64,000 nucleotides of DNA from the NCBI GenBank assembly GCA_024509875.1, contig JAMPIV010018978.1, positions 1-64,000 on the forward strand. The letters are read 5' to 3'. The notes under the pieces are model-generated. The model was not told the origin of the DNA. It saw only the letters and a program-made list of their open reading frames with translations, and did no database searches. Within the stretch, counting starts at the first letter, position 1, and each line of letters opens with the position of its first letter. This document shows, one piece after another, positions 1-10,696 of the stretch. A program made the translations under genes and the position numbers. The stretch is from Oreohelix idahoensis. Lineage: Eukaryota > Mollusca > Gastropoda > Stylommatophora > Oreohelicidae.

Positions 1-95
1 AGCGGTGGTTTCAAAGACATAATAACATTAACGTTTAATTACATTCAGTGAGAAACCAGCAAATCTAGGCGGTATCAAGGCCCTCTACGCGAGGT

Positions 96-1943
96 ACTGT
101 TAATTTGAACGGGACTTCAACTGATTGTCTTTTTGACATGGGGCTTTCTTTTGATTGTATTGTCGCAAGACATTTGGTCAAACCTGGTCAAGAGACAGAA
201 GAAACCGTCCAACTTTGTGGAGTTTTTAAAAGTGATGCACCCATTTCGCTTCCCATCGCATTGGTGGAGATACACTCTGATTTTGTCAGAGGTGTGATCA
301 AAGCGGCTGTTATGGATGACCCGATCTACCCAGTCATACTTGGCGGTAGATATATGTTTATTGGGAAACCGGAAGAGCCAATTGTGGCAGCAGTAACCAC
401 AAGAGGGCAAACCAAGAAGGAACGGCAGCCTGCGCCAAATTTGTTACCTAACGAACTTAAAGACGCGCAACAGAAGGCCCCTACCTTGGCACCCTGCTTT
501 AGGAAACTGCCCATGGCTAAGGACCCTAGACACCACGGGGACATTTTATCTAAGAATGGCGTACTTTATCGCAGAACGGGCAAGCCTGAACAAGGTTTTA
601 ATCAGCTGCTAGTACCGAAACAGTACAGAAGCCAAATCTTAGAAATGGGGCACTCTCTTCCCTTTAGCGGAATTGGGACAGAACGCCACAAATCAGCGAA
701 TATTGACTCACTATTGGTGGCCAGGAATGAACTCTGATATTATCAGATAAGTGAAATCATGTGCCACGTGCCAACGGGTAGCACCCAAGCATTTGACACC
801 CGCAGTTTCCATGGGTGAAATGCCAATAGTGTGAACACCATTTGAACGGGTTGTGATCGACATTTTAGGGCCCTTAGAAAGGACTAAAAGAAGGAACAGG
901 TTCATCCTGACCTTAGTCGACACATGTACTATGTGGGCCGAAGCTATACCGCTAACATGCACAGATTCCAAGCATGTTGCAGAAGCCCTCATGCAGATTT
1001 TTACATGGTTGGGATTCCTGCAACAAGTTTTGACGAATAACGGATCCCCATACCGTAACATGTTAATGGATGAGATCGTTAAGATCTTGAGGAACCAGCA
1101 CATCTACACAAGCCCTTATAATCCGGCCGGAAGTGGATTAGTAGAACGTGTCAACTGAAGCCTCACAACGATGTTATATGAACTGGGACAAGAGAAACCT
1201 GAAGATTGGGACCTTTGTATACCTGCAGCTTTATTCGCCTACAGGGAAGCCCCATATACTTCCACAGGATTTCCCCCAGCTACACTTTTATTCGGTAGAC
1301 CGATTAAGGGGCCGCTTGAAGCCTTACTTTGGTCCATGACAGACGAGAAGGCTGATGAGACAGTCGTCTCAGCCAGTAAATATGTGTCGGAATTAAAGGA
1401 AAGGTTAAAACTAGGATGGGACCTAGCAACGACCAACCTTAAGCGAGCAAGCGCAAAGCACGCTAACTGATACAGGAAAGCTGCGAAAGAAAGAGAATTG
1501 CAAACAGGAGAGAAAGTTTTGTTACTACTCCCAACCGGGAACAACAAACTACGTATCGGATGGCAAGGGCCGTTTACCGTCCTTAAAAAGATCTCAAGGG
1601 CTAACTACCAGATCTCTATTAAAGGAAAGGAGAATGTCTACCATGTAAATCTGTTAAAGAAATACTTGCAAAGACCATTGACGTCCTCCGAACATCTCCT
1701 GGCGATCGCCATAACTGACGAAGATGATGATGGTGGCAGGGAAATTCCACTGCAAACACACGGAATCTTCCAACAATGTCAAACTCGGCGACACTCTTTC
1801 AAGCGCACACGGAATACATTCAAGAGAAAGAAAACGTCGGAGCAGATTTCATGAGTAGGAATTGGACAGAGACGGAGGGGGATGATGAGAGTGAAGATAA
1901 CAGTCACCCGGACGCTACTGATATAGGAAATCTGTTTCCATAA
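96..1943 (+). pseudogene. Decayed GMR1-like gypsy pol (E1): protease, integrase, RNase H tail
   Basis: Remnant of a Ty3/gypsy Gag-Pol. From 96 the frame reads an aspartic protease whose active site is Asp-Met-Gly instead of Asp-Ser/Thr-Gly, followed directly by the integrase zinc-binding region. The integrase core follows in a second frame (about 740-1854) with in-frame stops at 832, 1156 and 1468; the first catalytic Asp lies in VVIDILGP, the second is changed to Asn (LTNNG), the Glu is kept (GLVERVN). A GPY/F module (WQGPFTV) covers about 1560-1670. The third frame at about 1780-1943 reads the end of RNase H (ENVGADFMSR). Reverse transcriptase and most of RNase H are therefore deleted, but the order protease-integrase-RNase H is preserved. 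Gag and the 5' LTR lie outside the window. The closest relative here is E2. Confidence 0.85.
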
Positions 1944-1971
1944 AGTGGACATGAAATGGTTTCATATCTTT

Positions 1972-1984
1972 AAGCGGGGACGTC
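1972..1984 (+). other. Polypurine tract of E1
   Basis: The run AAGCGGGGACGTC immediately precedes TGTGACATATTATG, which starts like an LTR. Purine tracts here prime plus-strand DNA synthesis in LTR retrotransposons. Its position, 30 bp after the Pol stop codon, fits a 3' LTR start at 1985. Confidence 0.6.
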
Positions 1985-4023
1985 TGTGACATATTATGAT
2001 AATAGCTTTCATCTATTTCTCTATCTACACTTTTCTTTTACCTAGCTTTCACCAACGCCTGTTTTGTTAACATATAAACCCTTCTATACTCAGAGATCTG
2101 TCTCTTTTCTAATTTAGCACGCATTTTATTGCTGTTCGCTATTTCCTTTGATGAATGTTCACGAGCAGACCTAATTAGCTAACGCTGAGCGGGGTATCTG
2201 TAATTTTTAACGCCAGCGATTGAAAATCGTTGGATAGGATCAGATAGCGATCAGGAGGAGATAATTTTGGAACAAAGGGGCAGACAATTTCTATTACCTT
2301 CCCCTGAACTGTTCGTTTGAAAGTAATTAAACACGGTGAGAGTAGCCAGATCAAAGGACGGGCTTGCTCGATTTCGTCCAATGACCACGTCTGCAGACGG
2401 TAAATAGTGTGATTTTTTTCGATCGAAGAAATCTCGCACGGTCTGGTCAATTACGATACGCCTGATCTAAAGAGAGACCGTTCGCTCGGTGCTCGAGTTT
2501 GCAGCGGTAAAGTGTGTAGTTTTCTTTTCATCTAGAATTTGAGCAGAGATTTCCCCGTAGGTGCTAAATCTGGCAGAGAGTCTGGTTTTCTGTGTATAGT
2601 GTAACATTCCCTTTGATTTAAGATGTATAAACCCCAGCATTCTAACTCAATTTATCCAGTACTCCACAGATTCAGAAGACATCTAGCTACGATTCTAGAA
2701 TCACTTGTATTAAGTAGAGCTCTTAGTTTTCGGTGGAGATAGTCTTAGAAGTTTGTGTGAAGGTAAATACTTTACTAGTGTTTATGAGTGATTTAAGTGG
2801 TAAAATCGTCAATTATATTTTACTAGATTTTCTGTGCAGAGTAATTTACTAGATAGGTACGTCATTTATATTTCTTTAGGTTTTACTGTGTTACAGTGGC
2901 TAGCAGAACAAATAATAATTTCTAGCTAAACTATTCCAGCTATAAAATAAATTTAATTAATTGCTAGTAACGAGTTAGAGAATATTTTAACCGACTAGTA
3001 ATGCACTGTTCATCTTGAGTATTGACGAAATATGTATTTATTTCTAATTCATGATGATTGATTTTTTTTAATGACTAGAATTTATTTCACGGGAGTTTTA
3101 AACGATAAGACAAGCTCTAAGCTTGTAGTTATAATTTAAGTTAAATAACCGAAGTGGATAAATATATTATATTTTATGCGGGTTAAGGATAGGATTGTGA
3201 ATACTATATTATGGTTAAGTATTTGTATTTTTTTCTCCTTTACACAGTATTGGGTCAAACCCTAAACCTTACCAGCGGCTTCCATATAAATCTGAGAGTA
3301 TCCATACAAAAGAACAATTTAATTAGTATCTGGGTTTCTTCAAGGTAAAACTGTCTGAGGTTGTGTTTACACCCAGAAAGAGACAGAATACCTACCCAAA
3401 GAACATTAAGAGTGACTTTGTAACTGGGCATATATATCCAGATTTCTTTTTCTAATTTCATTTACAGTCAGCCCGTTGCGGTGACCTAACAAACATTAAC
3501 ATCTCCCGAAGTTTGACCATTGGTGGTGTGACAAAGAATTTTATACTGAGAGAAGTTACCAACCTGTCATTCCTATGTAAATGGAAATCTCAAGCTATTG
3601 ACACTGTGAGCGCCGTTAAATTTCTTACCTGGACAAAATTAAAGGTGACATAAACAGTAATCCTAAATAAAAATAACAAAGGGAACGCTCCCCGGAGAAG
3701 TGAAGTTAATATCTCTTTGAGGAGCTGGGGTTCTCTTTGCCAAAAATAACACTGGATTTGCTGGGTGTGTGTGTCCTAAAGATTGTTCCAGAAGATACCA
3801 CACAAGTACTAGGTAAGAAAAATTGCTCGTGGCCACGGTTGTCTGAGAAGAGAGGAAGAAGGAATGAATAATTCTCACATATCTTGTAGAATCCATGTAC
3901 TCACTTGGTGTATTTTTTTAATGCACGTTATTGCTAATGTTGTCCCTATCAGAATAGATTAACTTACAAACTCTGTTCTTTACTCTATAGGGAAATACTA
4001 GACCATAGCGTTTAAATCTTTGA
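1985..4023 (+). repeat. Probable 3' LTR of E1 and adjoining sequence
   Basis: No coding sequence is visible. The start (TGTGAC) follows a polypurine tract, so at least the first part should be the 3' LTR of E1. A TATA-like TGTATAAACC lies near 2621. I cannot fix the LTR end because the 5' LTR is outside the window. The interval ends at the E2 insertion; the same sequence presumably resumes at 13925 on the far side of E2. Confidence 0.45.
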
Positions 4024-4028
4024 CTCTT

Positions 4029-6426
4029 TGTGGTAAAGTGGGATGTTATAAATATTTATAGGGACTTAGTGTACTGACTGAGATCAGCTGTGAAGGTATC
4101 TGTATCTAATAGATGTAGTGTTTTACAGATAACCTTACTTGCTGCCACATTTATACCTCAGTCAGAATTATTCTGGAATATTGTGATGACTACGTTAACT
4201 GTCTAGGGTTATGTAAATGATGAAGTGTAAGTCACAACAACAACAGACAGATAAACATTTTAATTTATTCCACCACACTTGACAACACTGTGACACTCAC
4301 ACACATTTAACACTCTATAAGACTATCTTAATTGAGTCAATGGTAAAAGTTCAAATATATATGTATTAATTACTTTCACTAATATATATCCTGATTCAAC
4401 TACACAGTGAACCAGGAATCACTATCAAATGTAATCACAATTTATATGTACATAATTTATAAATATGAACCTTGTAGTGACATATTGTATTAGTATTATC
4501 CTATGTGTGTCAGTTGTGTAGTAGTACTATGAGGTAATACTGGTTTTGTTTTTCAAGCTATGTTGTTATTTGTCATCATGACTTCAAGTGTTTGTTTATC
4601 TTGGAACTAGTATGGGGAAACGTTCACAGTTCCTATCAATTTAAACAATGTATTGTCCCTCTGTTTTACTATAATGTCAATTTTTGAGGGGGACACATAA
4701 TGTTGAGCTCCTCTGGCCACAGAAGCTTATCTTTCGTGATGGCGGCAGGAAAAGACTCCTCTGCTCGATAGCTTCCCTGTGTTCTGGGGACACCTCACTG
4801 GTCGCTATCTGGACCCAGGAGTATGCTGTCAGCCTCTAGATTCAGCAAAGCTCAGACCAGGTGCCGCTCAATAACTTTAGGACCACGGTCCCTGAAACAA
4901 GAAGGTTGTACCTCCTATTTCAGAACTAATTTATAATCTATTTCCAGACTGAACACAATACATAACAAACACTGAGTTCAGAGCAGTAGGCCAACTGCCA
5001 GCTTCATCTGAAACAATTTACACCAGTATACTCCTCCCTAATGGTTACTACGCCTCTGCAATTCCAGCATTAGTTCTTTCTAGTCAATAAGATAGGTGTC
5101 AGTGTACTGTTTGGCAATTCCATGAAGTTTTACTTTTCTCCGACACCTTCTGTTCAGGTTGGAGCACTATATAGGCTTTGCCTCATGTTCGCTACTGAAC
5201 CACACACATATACAGACATAAATTATCAATTTACATTCAATTTTCATTAAAAAGATATTGAATATATCAAGCTTACCACAATTCATGGAAATGATACACA
5301 GTTACGTTGACTGGCAATGAATATAGCACAATTTCGATCTGCCGATGTCCCAGGCTTTTATTTAGAAAAATATGCACTGGCTCTCAACGCACTGGTTCTT
5401 TAGTAAGTTTATTTGAAAAATGTGGTACTGAACTGACGCTCCTAATTGCCTATATTGGCGGGTCTAACCAATCAAGCCATGTTTACACAGGCGTTTGAAA
5501 AAAAGTACCCTTCCTTCCGTCTCCCCTAACAACAAAAAATAGTATTTGTAGCCCGACTAATCGTGTTTAGCCTTACATTTACTTCTATCCAATCAAATAG
5601 GATTTTACATGGTAGCCCATTTCCCGTAAAATAGTGGTTCCAAAACATGCCACTGTGCGATTATTATTTGGTGTTGTCTGACACCCTCACTATTTTCTTT
5701 TGGCTATAATTTGTTAATTCCTAGACTATTTGCGTAACGTTTAACATATTCTTTGTCAGCAAGTCCTAAGGAACCCAATTATATAAATTTAATGGGGCTA
5801 AGGGGCTGCGTTCAAAATATGCATTTTCTTCTACCTCCCGTTCACTTCGATCGATGTGGTGTCTGGGTACTGTCATGTTTTCAGACATAAAACAGTATAA
5901 TGTCAGGTTTCCTAATAAGCGTTTTACAGGTTTTTAAACCTAACTCTCGTATGGGTAGTGTTTTTTATCACTGTCCATCTGAAAAAAAAAGTATTGCTTC
6001 TGGCCTTTCGCTTGGGGAGGGTGGCATTAATTGTATATCACGAGACGCGTGTTAGGGTTGCATGCGTTCCTGCTTTCAGCCCTACCTCTCTCTATCCTAA
6101 TTCCATCTGTCTTTTCGTTTATGGTAACGTAGTGTAATTAATGCTAGTATTAATTTAGGTCATTAATCAGCTTGCGTATCTCAAGGTTTTTCTTAGAAAT
6201 GCAGTACACGTTTTATTGTAGAAAGCGTGTATTGATGCAGTAGGCTTTTACTATCAACGTGAAACGTTACAATTTGCAGACGAAGTAGAAAACAAGGGGG
6301 ATTTCGAGTACAGTCATTGTGACAGCACTGTTCTTTACCATTCTTCTTTCCTTTTATTGAATTTATTTGTTAGGCTTTACATTTTCCTTTTAATTTATAT
6401 ATGTGGATTTAGAATGTTTCACGACA
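4029..6426 (-). repeat. E2 3' LTR (2.4 kb)
   Basis: Starts TGTGGTAAAG and ends CACGACA on the plus strand. It matches 10697-13919 along its whole length apart from scattered substitutions and the RTE-B insertion in the other copy. Near its plus-strand start it carries a block (GAGATCAGCTGTGAAGG at about 4080) recognisable in other LTRs in the window (about 44430, 50110 and 61040), so these are one LTR superfamily. No gene is seen in it. Confidence 0.92.
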
Positions 6427-6440
6427 AATTCTCCCCTCTT
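6427..6440 (-). other. Polypurine tract of E2
   Basis: On the minus strand AAGAGGGGAGAATT abuts the 3' LTR start TGTCGTG. It is the expected plus-strand primer, and its position confirms that the element reads on the minus strand. Confidence 0.75.
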
Positions 6441-6496
6441 AAAACAGACGTTATATGTCAGTCTATAATTCTATATACACATAGAGAAATTTATTA

Positions 6497-7891
6497 TTAT
6501 TTCTGGGGCTTACGGTGATTCTCATCACACGGATGGCGGCTTAAAAAATCCGCTCCCAGATTTGTTTTTCCACTTATATACTCTATGCTAAACTCATATG
6601 GCTGCATCAGTAATGACCAACGGAGTAATCTAGAATTTTCATGTCTAGCCTGCGCTAGAAACGACAAGGGTTTGTGATCCGTTTGCAACTTAAATGCCTT
6701 CCCATACAGATAAATATTGAATTTCTTTATCGCCCATATTACTGCAAGACATTCTTTTTTGCTAGTTGAGTAGTTGGTTTCAGCTTTATTCAATTTTCTG
6801 CTAGCATATGCCACTGGGCTCAATTCCCCATTCAATGCATCTGATTTCTGTAGCAGAGTCGCACCTAACCCAATATTACTGGCATCCGTCCTTACAATGA
6901 ATTCTTGACTTAAGTCAGGTAATTTCAAAATAGGTTTACTTGTGAGCTTTTCCTTCAATTCCTGGTAAGCGAATTCGCATTATGGAGTCCATGTAATTCG
7001 ATCTGGATTTCCTTTACGTGTCAAATCAGTTAACGGTGCACATATGGAATTAAAGTTTTTGATATACTTTTGGTAGAAACCACATAATGAGACAAATGAT
7101 CTCACGTCTTTCTTGGTTTGTAGTCTCGGGGCTTTCTTTAATTTCTCTAAATTCTTGGGGTCAGGGGTCATGTTTCCCTGATGGATTGTGTGTCCCAAAA
7201 ATTCTAATTCTTTACATCCAACGCAACATTTGGTTGGTCGGGCTGTTAAATTCGCTTCTCTAAGTCAATTAAACAGCATGTTCAGAGAGTCAATGTGTTC
7301 CTCAAATGTTTCTGTTGCTATAAGGATATCATCCATGAAATTTGTGATACATGGATTATTCAGAGGGTCCAATAATTTTCTCATCATTCTAGAGAAGACA
7401 CTAGGTGCATTCTTCAATCCAAATGGCAATCTGTTAAACTCATAGTGTCCCTCTGAGGTACTAAAAGCTAGGTATGGTCTAACCTCAGGCTTTACTGGAA
7501 TCTGATAGTATCCTTTACTCAGATCCACTTTTGAGAAATATTTAGCTTTATTTAGTCTGGCAAACAACTGATTTGTATCCGGCAATGGATCCACCTGTCC
7601 TTCTGTAATAGCATTCAGTTTCCTGTAATCTATACAGAGTCTATGTTCTCCAGAGGGTTTCCTTAAGAGTACAACACTGGAACTATACGAAGATTCACTG
7701 TGTGAAATAATTCCTTCCTTCAACAAATAGTCTATCTCTTCCTTCAAAGCTTTCTCCTTAGCAGAAGGAATCGAATAGGGTTTCATACAGACAGGTGTGG
7801 GGTCTATCCGTTTCATATCATATTCCAATAAGTTTGTATGCCTCGGTCGGTCTGTTAACACCTCTGTATGATTATCTAGAACCTGTTGCAC
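6497..7891 (-). pseudogene. E2 reverse transcriptase and RNase H
   Basis: One reading frame interrupted by two in-frame stops (at 7265 and 6980). The N-terminal half has RT motifs: SSVVLLRKPSGEHRLCIDYR, KVDLSKGYYQIPV, LPFGLKNAP and the catalytic FMDD. The C-terminal half is the connection domain (FGHTIHQG-like, then FVSLCGFYQKYI) and RNase H with RTDAS, KKECLAVIW and LQTDHKPL. It ends with LGADFLSRHP. This module lies downstream of the integrase, the reverse of the usual Ty3/gypsy order. Stops make it non-functional as it stands. Confidence 0.9.
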
Positions 7892-8337
7892 TCTCTCTCT
7901 TTCTGATTTTTCGTTAAATGTGTACTGATTTTCACCTGTGCCGCTGTCTCACAGGGATGTAATGGATATTCAAATGATGAAAGTGGTTCCTTTTTCATCT
8001 CCATTGCAATCGACAAGGTCAACAAGTGTGTCTCTTCCTGATGTTCTCTTTCCAAATATTTCTTCAGGAGATTCACATGATAGATTTTTTCTTTCCCCTT
8101 CCTATCTATCTTATAATTGGTTCTAGACACCTTCTCTAGAACTGTATATGGACCTTGCCATCCAATTTGTAACTTATTTTGACTACCAGGTAGAAGAAGC
8201 AGTACCTTCTCTCCCACAGCCAAATCTCTGTCTTTAGCTTTCCTGTTATAATAGGCAGCATGTTTCTTCCTGGCTTGTTTCAAATTTTCATTGGCAAGTT
8301 TCCAGCCAGTTTTTAAACGAGTGGTCAGCTCATTCAC
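7876..8337 (-). pseudogene. E2 integrase C-terminal domain (GPY/F)
   Basis: Contains a basic helix (KQARKKHAAYYNRKAKDR) and the GPY/F module KLQIGWQGPYTVLEKV followed by YHVNLLKKYL. It is clearly homologous to the same region of E1. The frame differs from both the upstream integrase piece and the downstream RT, so at least two frameshifts separate them. Confidence 0.88.
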
Positions 8338-8602
8338 ATATTGGTATGAGGATGTAATATTTTCCTCTGCCTTTTCATCAGTCCACGTTCTTAACAGCGT
8401 TACATATGGACCTTTAATTTTGTGGACCTATTTGTCCATGCACCGGTATGGTCTCTTCCACTCGAAGCGCTATAGTGATGATTTTTCTTCCCAGAATTTT
8501 CATGCACAAAACGACCGCTACCAATTTTTCTCTTGGGGCTTTCTCCCCACTTAGAATTCTTGATGAGAGATTTCCTCTCTACATCTTCTTCCTCCAGTTT
8601 GT

Positions 8603-9151
8603 TTAAGTCCGATTGAGGGATTTTCGGCTTATCCTGGGGTAAGGCATCTTTTTGCACTCTCCGCATAGTGGCCATTGTAAAACAGTTAATTGAAGCTTGT
8701 CCGTGAAAATGGGCTTCCCATTCCATTTGGTCACTGTATTAAATTTATTTTTCTTTGTATTTTCAGGCCTAAGTTTGCCCTTTGGCGTGTCCAGGTCCTG
8801 ATCAATGTTCCCACTTGTGGGTGTTCCCTCATGTGCTATGCTACACCTCTCTACAAAATTCTCAATGTCCCATCTTGCCTTGGGCCAATAATAATTGTGA
8901 GCCACCTTTTGGATGATGGTACCAATTTTCTCATGGTCCCCATCTGGTTTCACATGTAGGCTCCTTATTAAGTCTGCCCTATATCTCTTTGGAAGAACCA
9001 GCTGTCCGTGACCATGGGATCTTGTTCCGGCCTTCCTATACATCAACTTGTTTTTCATGTAAAAATCTCCCTTGCCTGGAGTAGTATGACAAGTTGACAA
9101 TTTCCTGAAACAAGGCTTGAGGGTCTTATCCCCAGCCTGTGCCTTCCTCAT
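8603..9151 (-). pseudogene. E2 integrase N-terminal region, catalytic core missing
   Basis: The first 110 residues match the integrase zinc-binding region of E1 (TLKPCFRKLS, LVLPKRYRADLI, HNYYWPKARWDIENFVERC), with some of the His/Cys ligands altered. Beyond about residue 120 the sequence no longer resembles an integrase: the DDE core is absent, and 8400-8780 encodes lysine-rich sequence I cannot place. The frame is continuous with the gag zinc knuckle upstream apart from one stop at 9182, which leaves no room for a protease. Confidence 0.75.
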
Positions 9152-9181
9152 CTCTTCTGGAGTGGTATCTATCAGAATATC

Positions 9182-10514
9182 CTACTCCTGTCTTGAGGTC
9201 GACCTGACCTGAAGGGTGGCCATAACTATTGGGTTCCTTCTGCAACGGTCAGTATCATGATTGTCCATCTGACAATTTTTACACCACCTCCTTCTTTGGT
9301 TGAAAAATTTTCTTTCATCATATTTCCTTTCATCGAATTGTGGGTTTTTATTTTTATTGTCATACCGTGGCCTATCAAACTGGTGCTTACCTTTGTTTTG
9401 ATCTCTAGGATCAAATTTATTAAAGTTCTGTGGTGCCCTAAAATTTTCCACCTGTTTTTTTTTGTTACCTGATACCTCTGCCATAGCTGCTTGATACCTT
9501 TCAGCAACATTTAATAACTCACCCAGTCTCTCTGCACCTTGTTCCATGAGAAACTTTCTCAGGTCTGGAGCCATGGACTCTCTTAATTGTTCTATAAGGA
9601 TCATTTCCTTAAGATCTTGGGTTTTCCCCAGAGAAGTCCATTTCTCCAAGTATGTCTCTATCCGTGCAGAGAACTGGTGATAGGTTTCACCTGACAGTAG
9701 TTTAGCATTCCTAAATTTTGTTTCTATAAAATTCTGCGTTCTTTTCATATCTTAACAAAAGAGCCTGCTTTAGCATGTCATAATTTTCTTGATCACCTCT
9801 GCTCATTTTGGCAAAAACTTCATAAGCTGCCCCACGAAGACCTTGAGATAACTTTAAGCTCCACCTTTCTCTCTCTAACCCATACGTGGTAGCTAATAGT
9901 TCATATCTATTTAGATAGCTCTCAATATCATCGTCTTTCTCAACAAAATGATCTAAATGAAAGTTCATAGCTGAGATTGAGGCTCTCTGACTAGCAGTGG
10001 CATCAGAGGTAAAGGGACTGGCACCATTTTCAGGAGCATGGCCCTGAAACTCAAACTCCCTTAGTCGTAACTCGTGTTCCCTTTGTAATCTCTTCTCCTC
10101 CTTTTCTGCTTCCCTCTCTGCAGTCAATCTTCTTTCCTCGGCTTCCCTTTCTGCAGCTAATCTCTTGTCTTCCCTTTCTGCAGCTAATTTCTTCTCTTCT
10201 CTTTCTGCAGCTAATTTCTTCTCTTCTATTTCTGCCTCCAATTTCTTAGCCTCAGCCTCAATCTGCAGCCTCTTAGTCTCAGCCTCAGCCTCAAATTGCA
10301 GCCTCTTAGTCTCAGCCTCAGCCTCAAATTTTAACTTCTTAATTTCCTTTTCAGCCTCTAACTTTCTTTCGGCCTCTTTTTCTAATCTTCTTTCTTCCCG
10401 TTCAATATATTTGTCACATTCAGCAGTGACATAAGCAATCATAATTTGCCCGTCCATTCCTAACTCTTTTGCAGTCTGCACAGCAGCAGATCGAAATTTT
10501 GCCAAGTCGGCCAT
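9182..10514 (-). pseudogene. E2 Gag: coiled coil, SCAN-like capsid, zinc knuckle
   Basis: Structural protein of the retrotransposon particle. Order: about 20 N-terminal residues (ADLAKFRSAAVQTAKELG), a charged coiled coil of about 120 residues built on repeats such as KKLAAEREEKRL, then a capsid segment (MNFHLDHFVEKDDDIESYL, YEVFAKMSRGDQENYDMLK) that resembles the SCAN fold. A frameshift near 9730 separates this from the rest (AKLLSGETYHQFSARIETYL). The C-terminus has a canonical CX2CX4HX4C knuckle, CKNCQMDNHDTDRC. Known literature derives vertebrate SCAN domains from GMR1-like Gag, so the resemblance is expected for this clade. Confidence 0.85.
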
Positions 10515-10672
10515 TTTCTAACAGGTATGTAATGTCTAACTAAACAATACAATCTGTAATTACTTATCCAAGGACACCACAGGCACTGAGAGCTCAACGT
10601 TATTTATTTCCACCCAAGGATACCTTTTAATTCTAATTATTCCCAATATATATAATATGAGAAAGTTCAATA

Positions 10673-10691
10673 TCCCGGGAGCGAGACCCCA
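10673..10691 (-). other. Primer-binding-site candidate of E2
   Basis: Five bases inside the 5' LTR, the minus strand reads TGGGGTCTCGCTCCCGGGA, which begins with the TGG complementary to a tRNA CCA end. Location and start fit a primer-binding site. I cannot name the tRNA. Confidence 0.5.
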
Positions 10692-10696
10692 ATATA

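Noticed and set aside
5307..5498. Short ORF repeated at 12800-12991 almost identically
   Set aside because: It lies in the E2 LTR copies; the repetition is due to the LTR pair, not to a gene family.
10673..10691. tRNA gene near the E2 primer site
   Set aside because: GTTCAATAT followed by a CCA-like end resembles a tRNA T-arm, but arm lengths do not fit and no anticodon or D-arm precedes it; a primer-binding site is the simpler reading.
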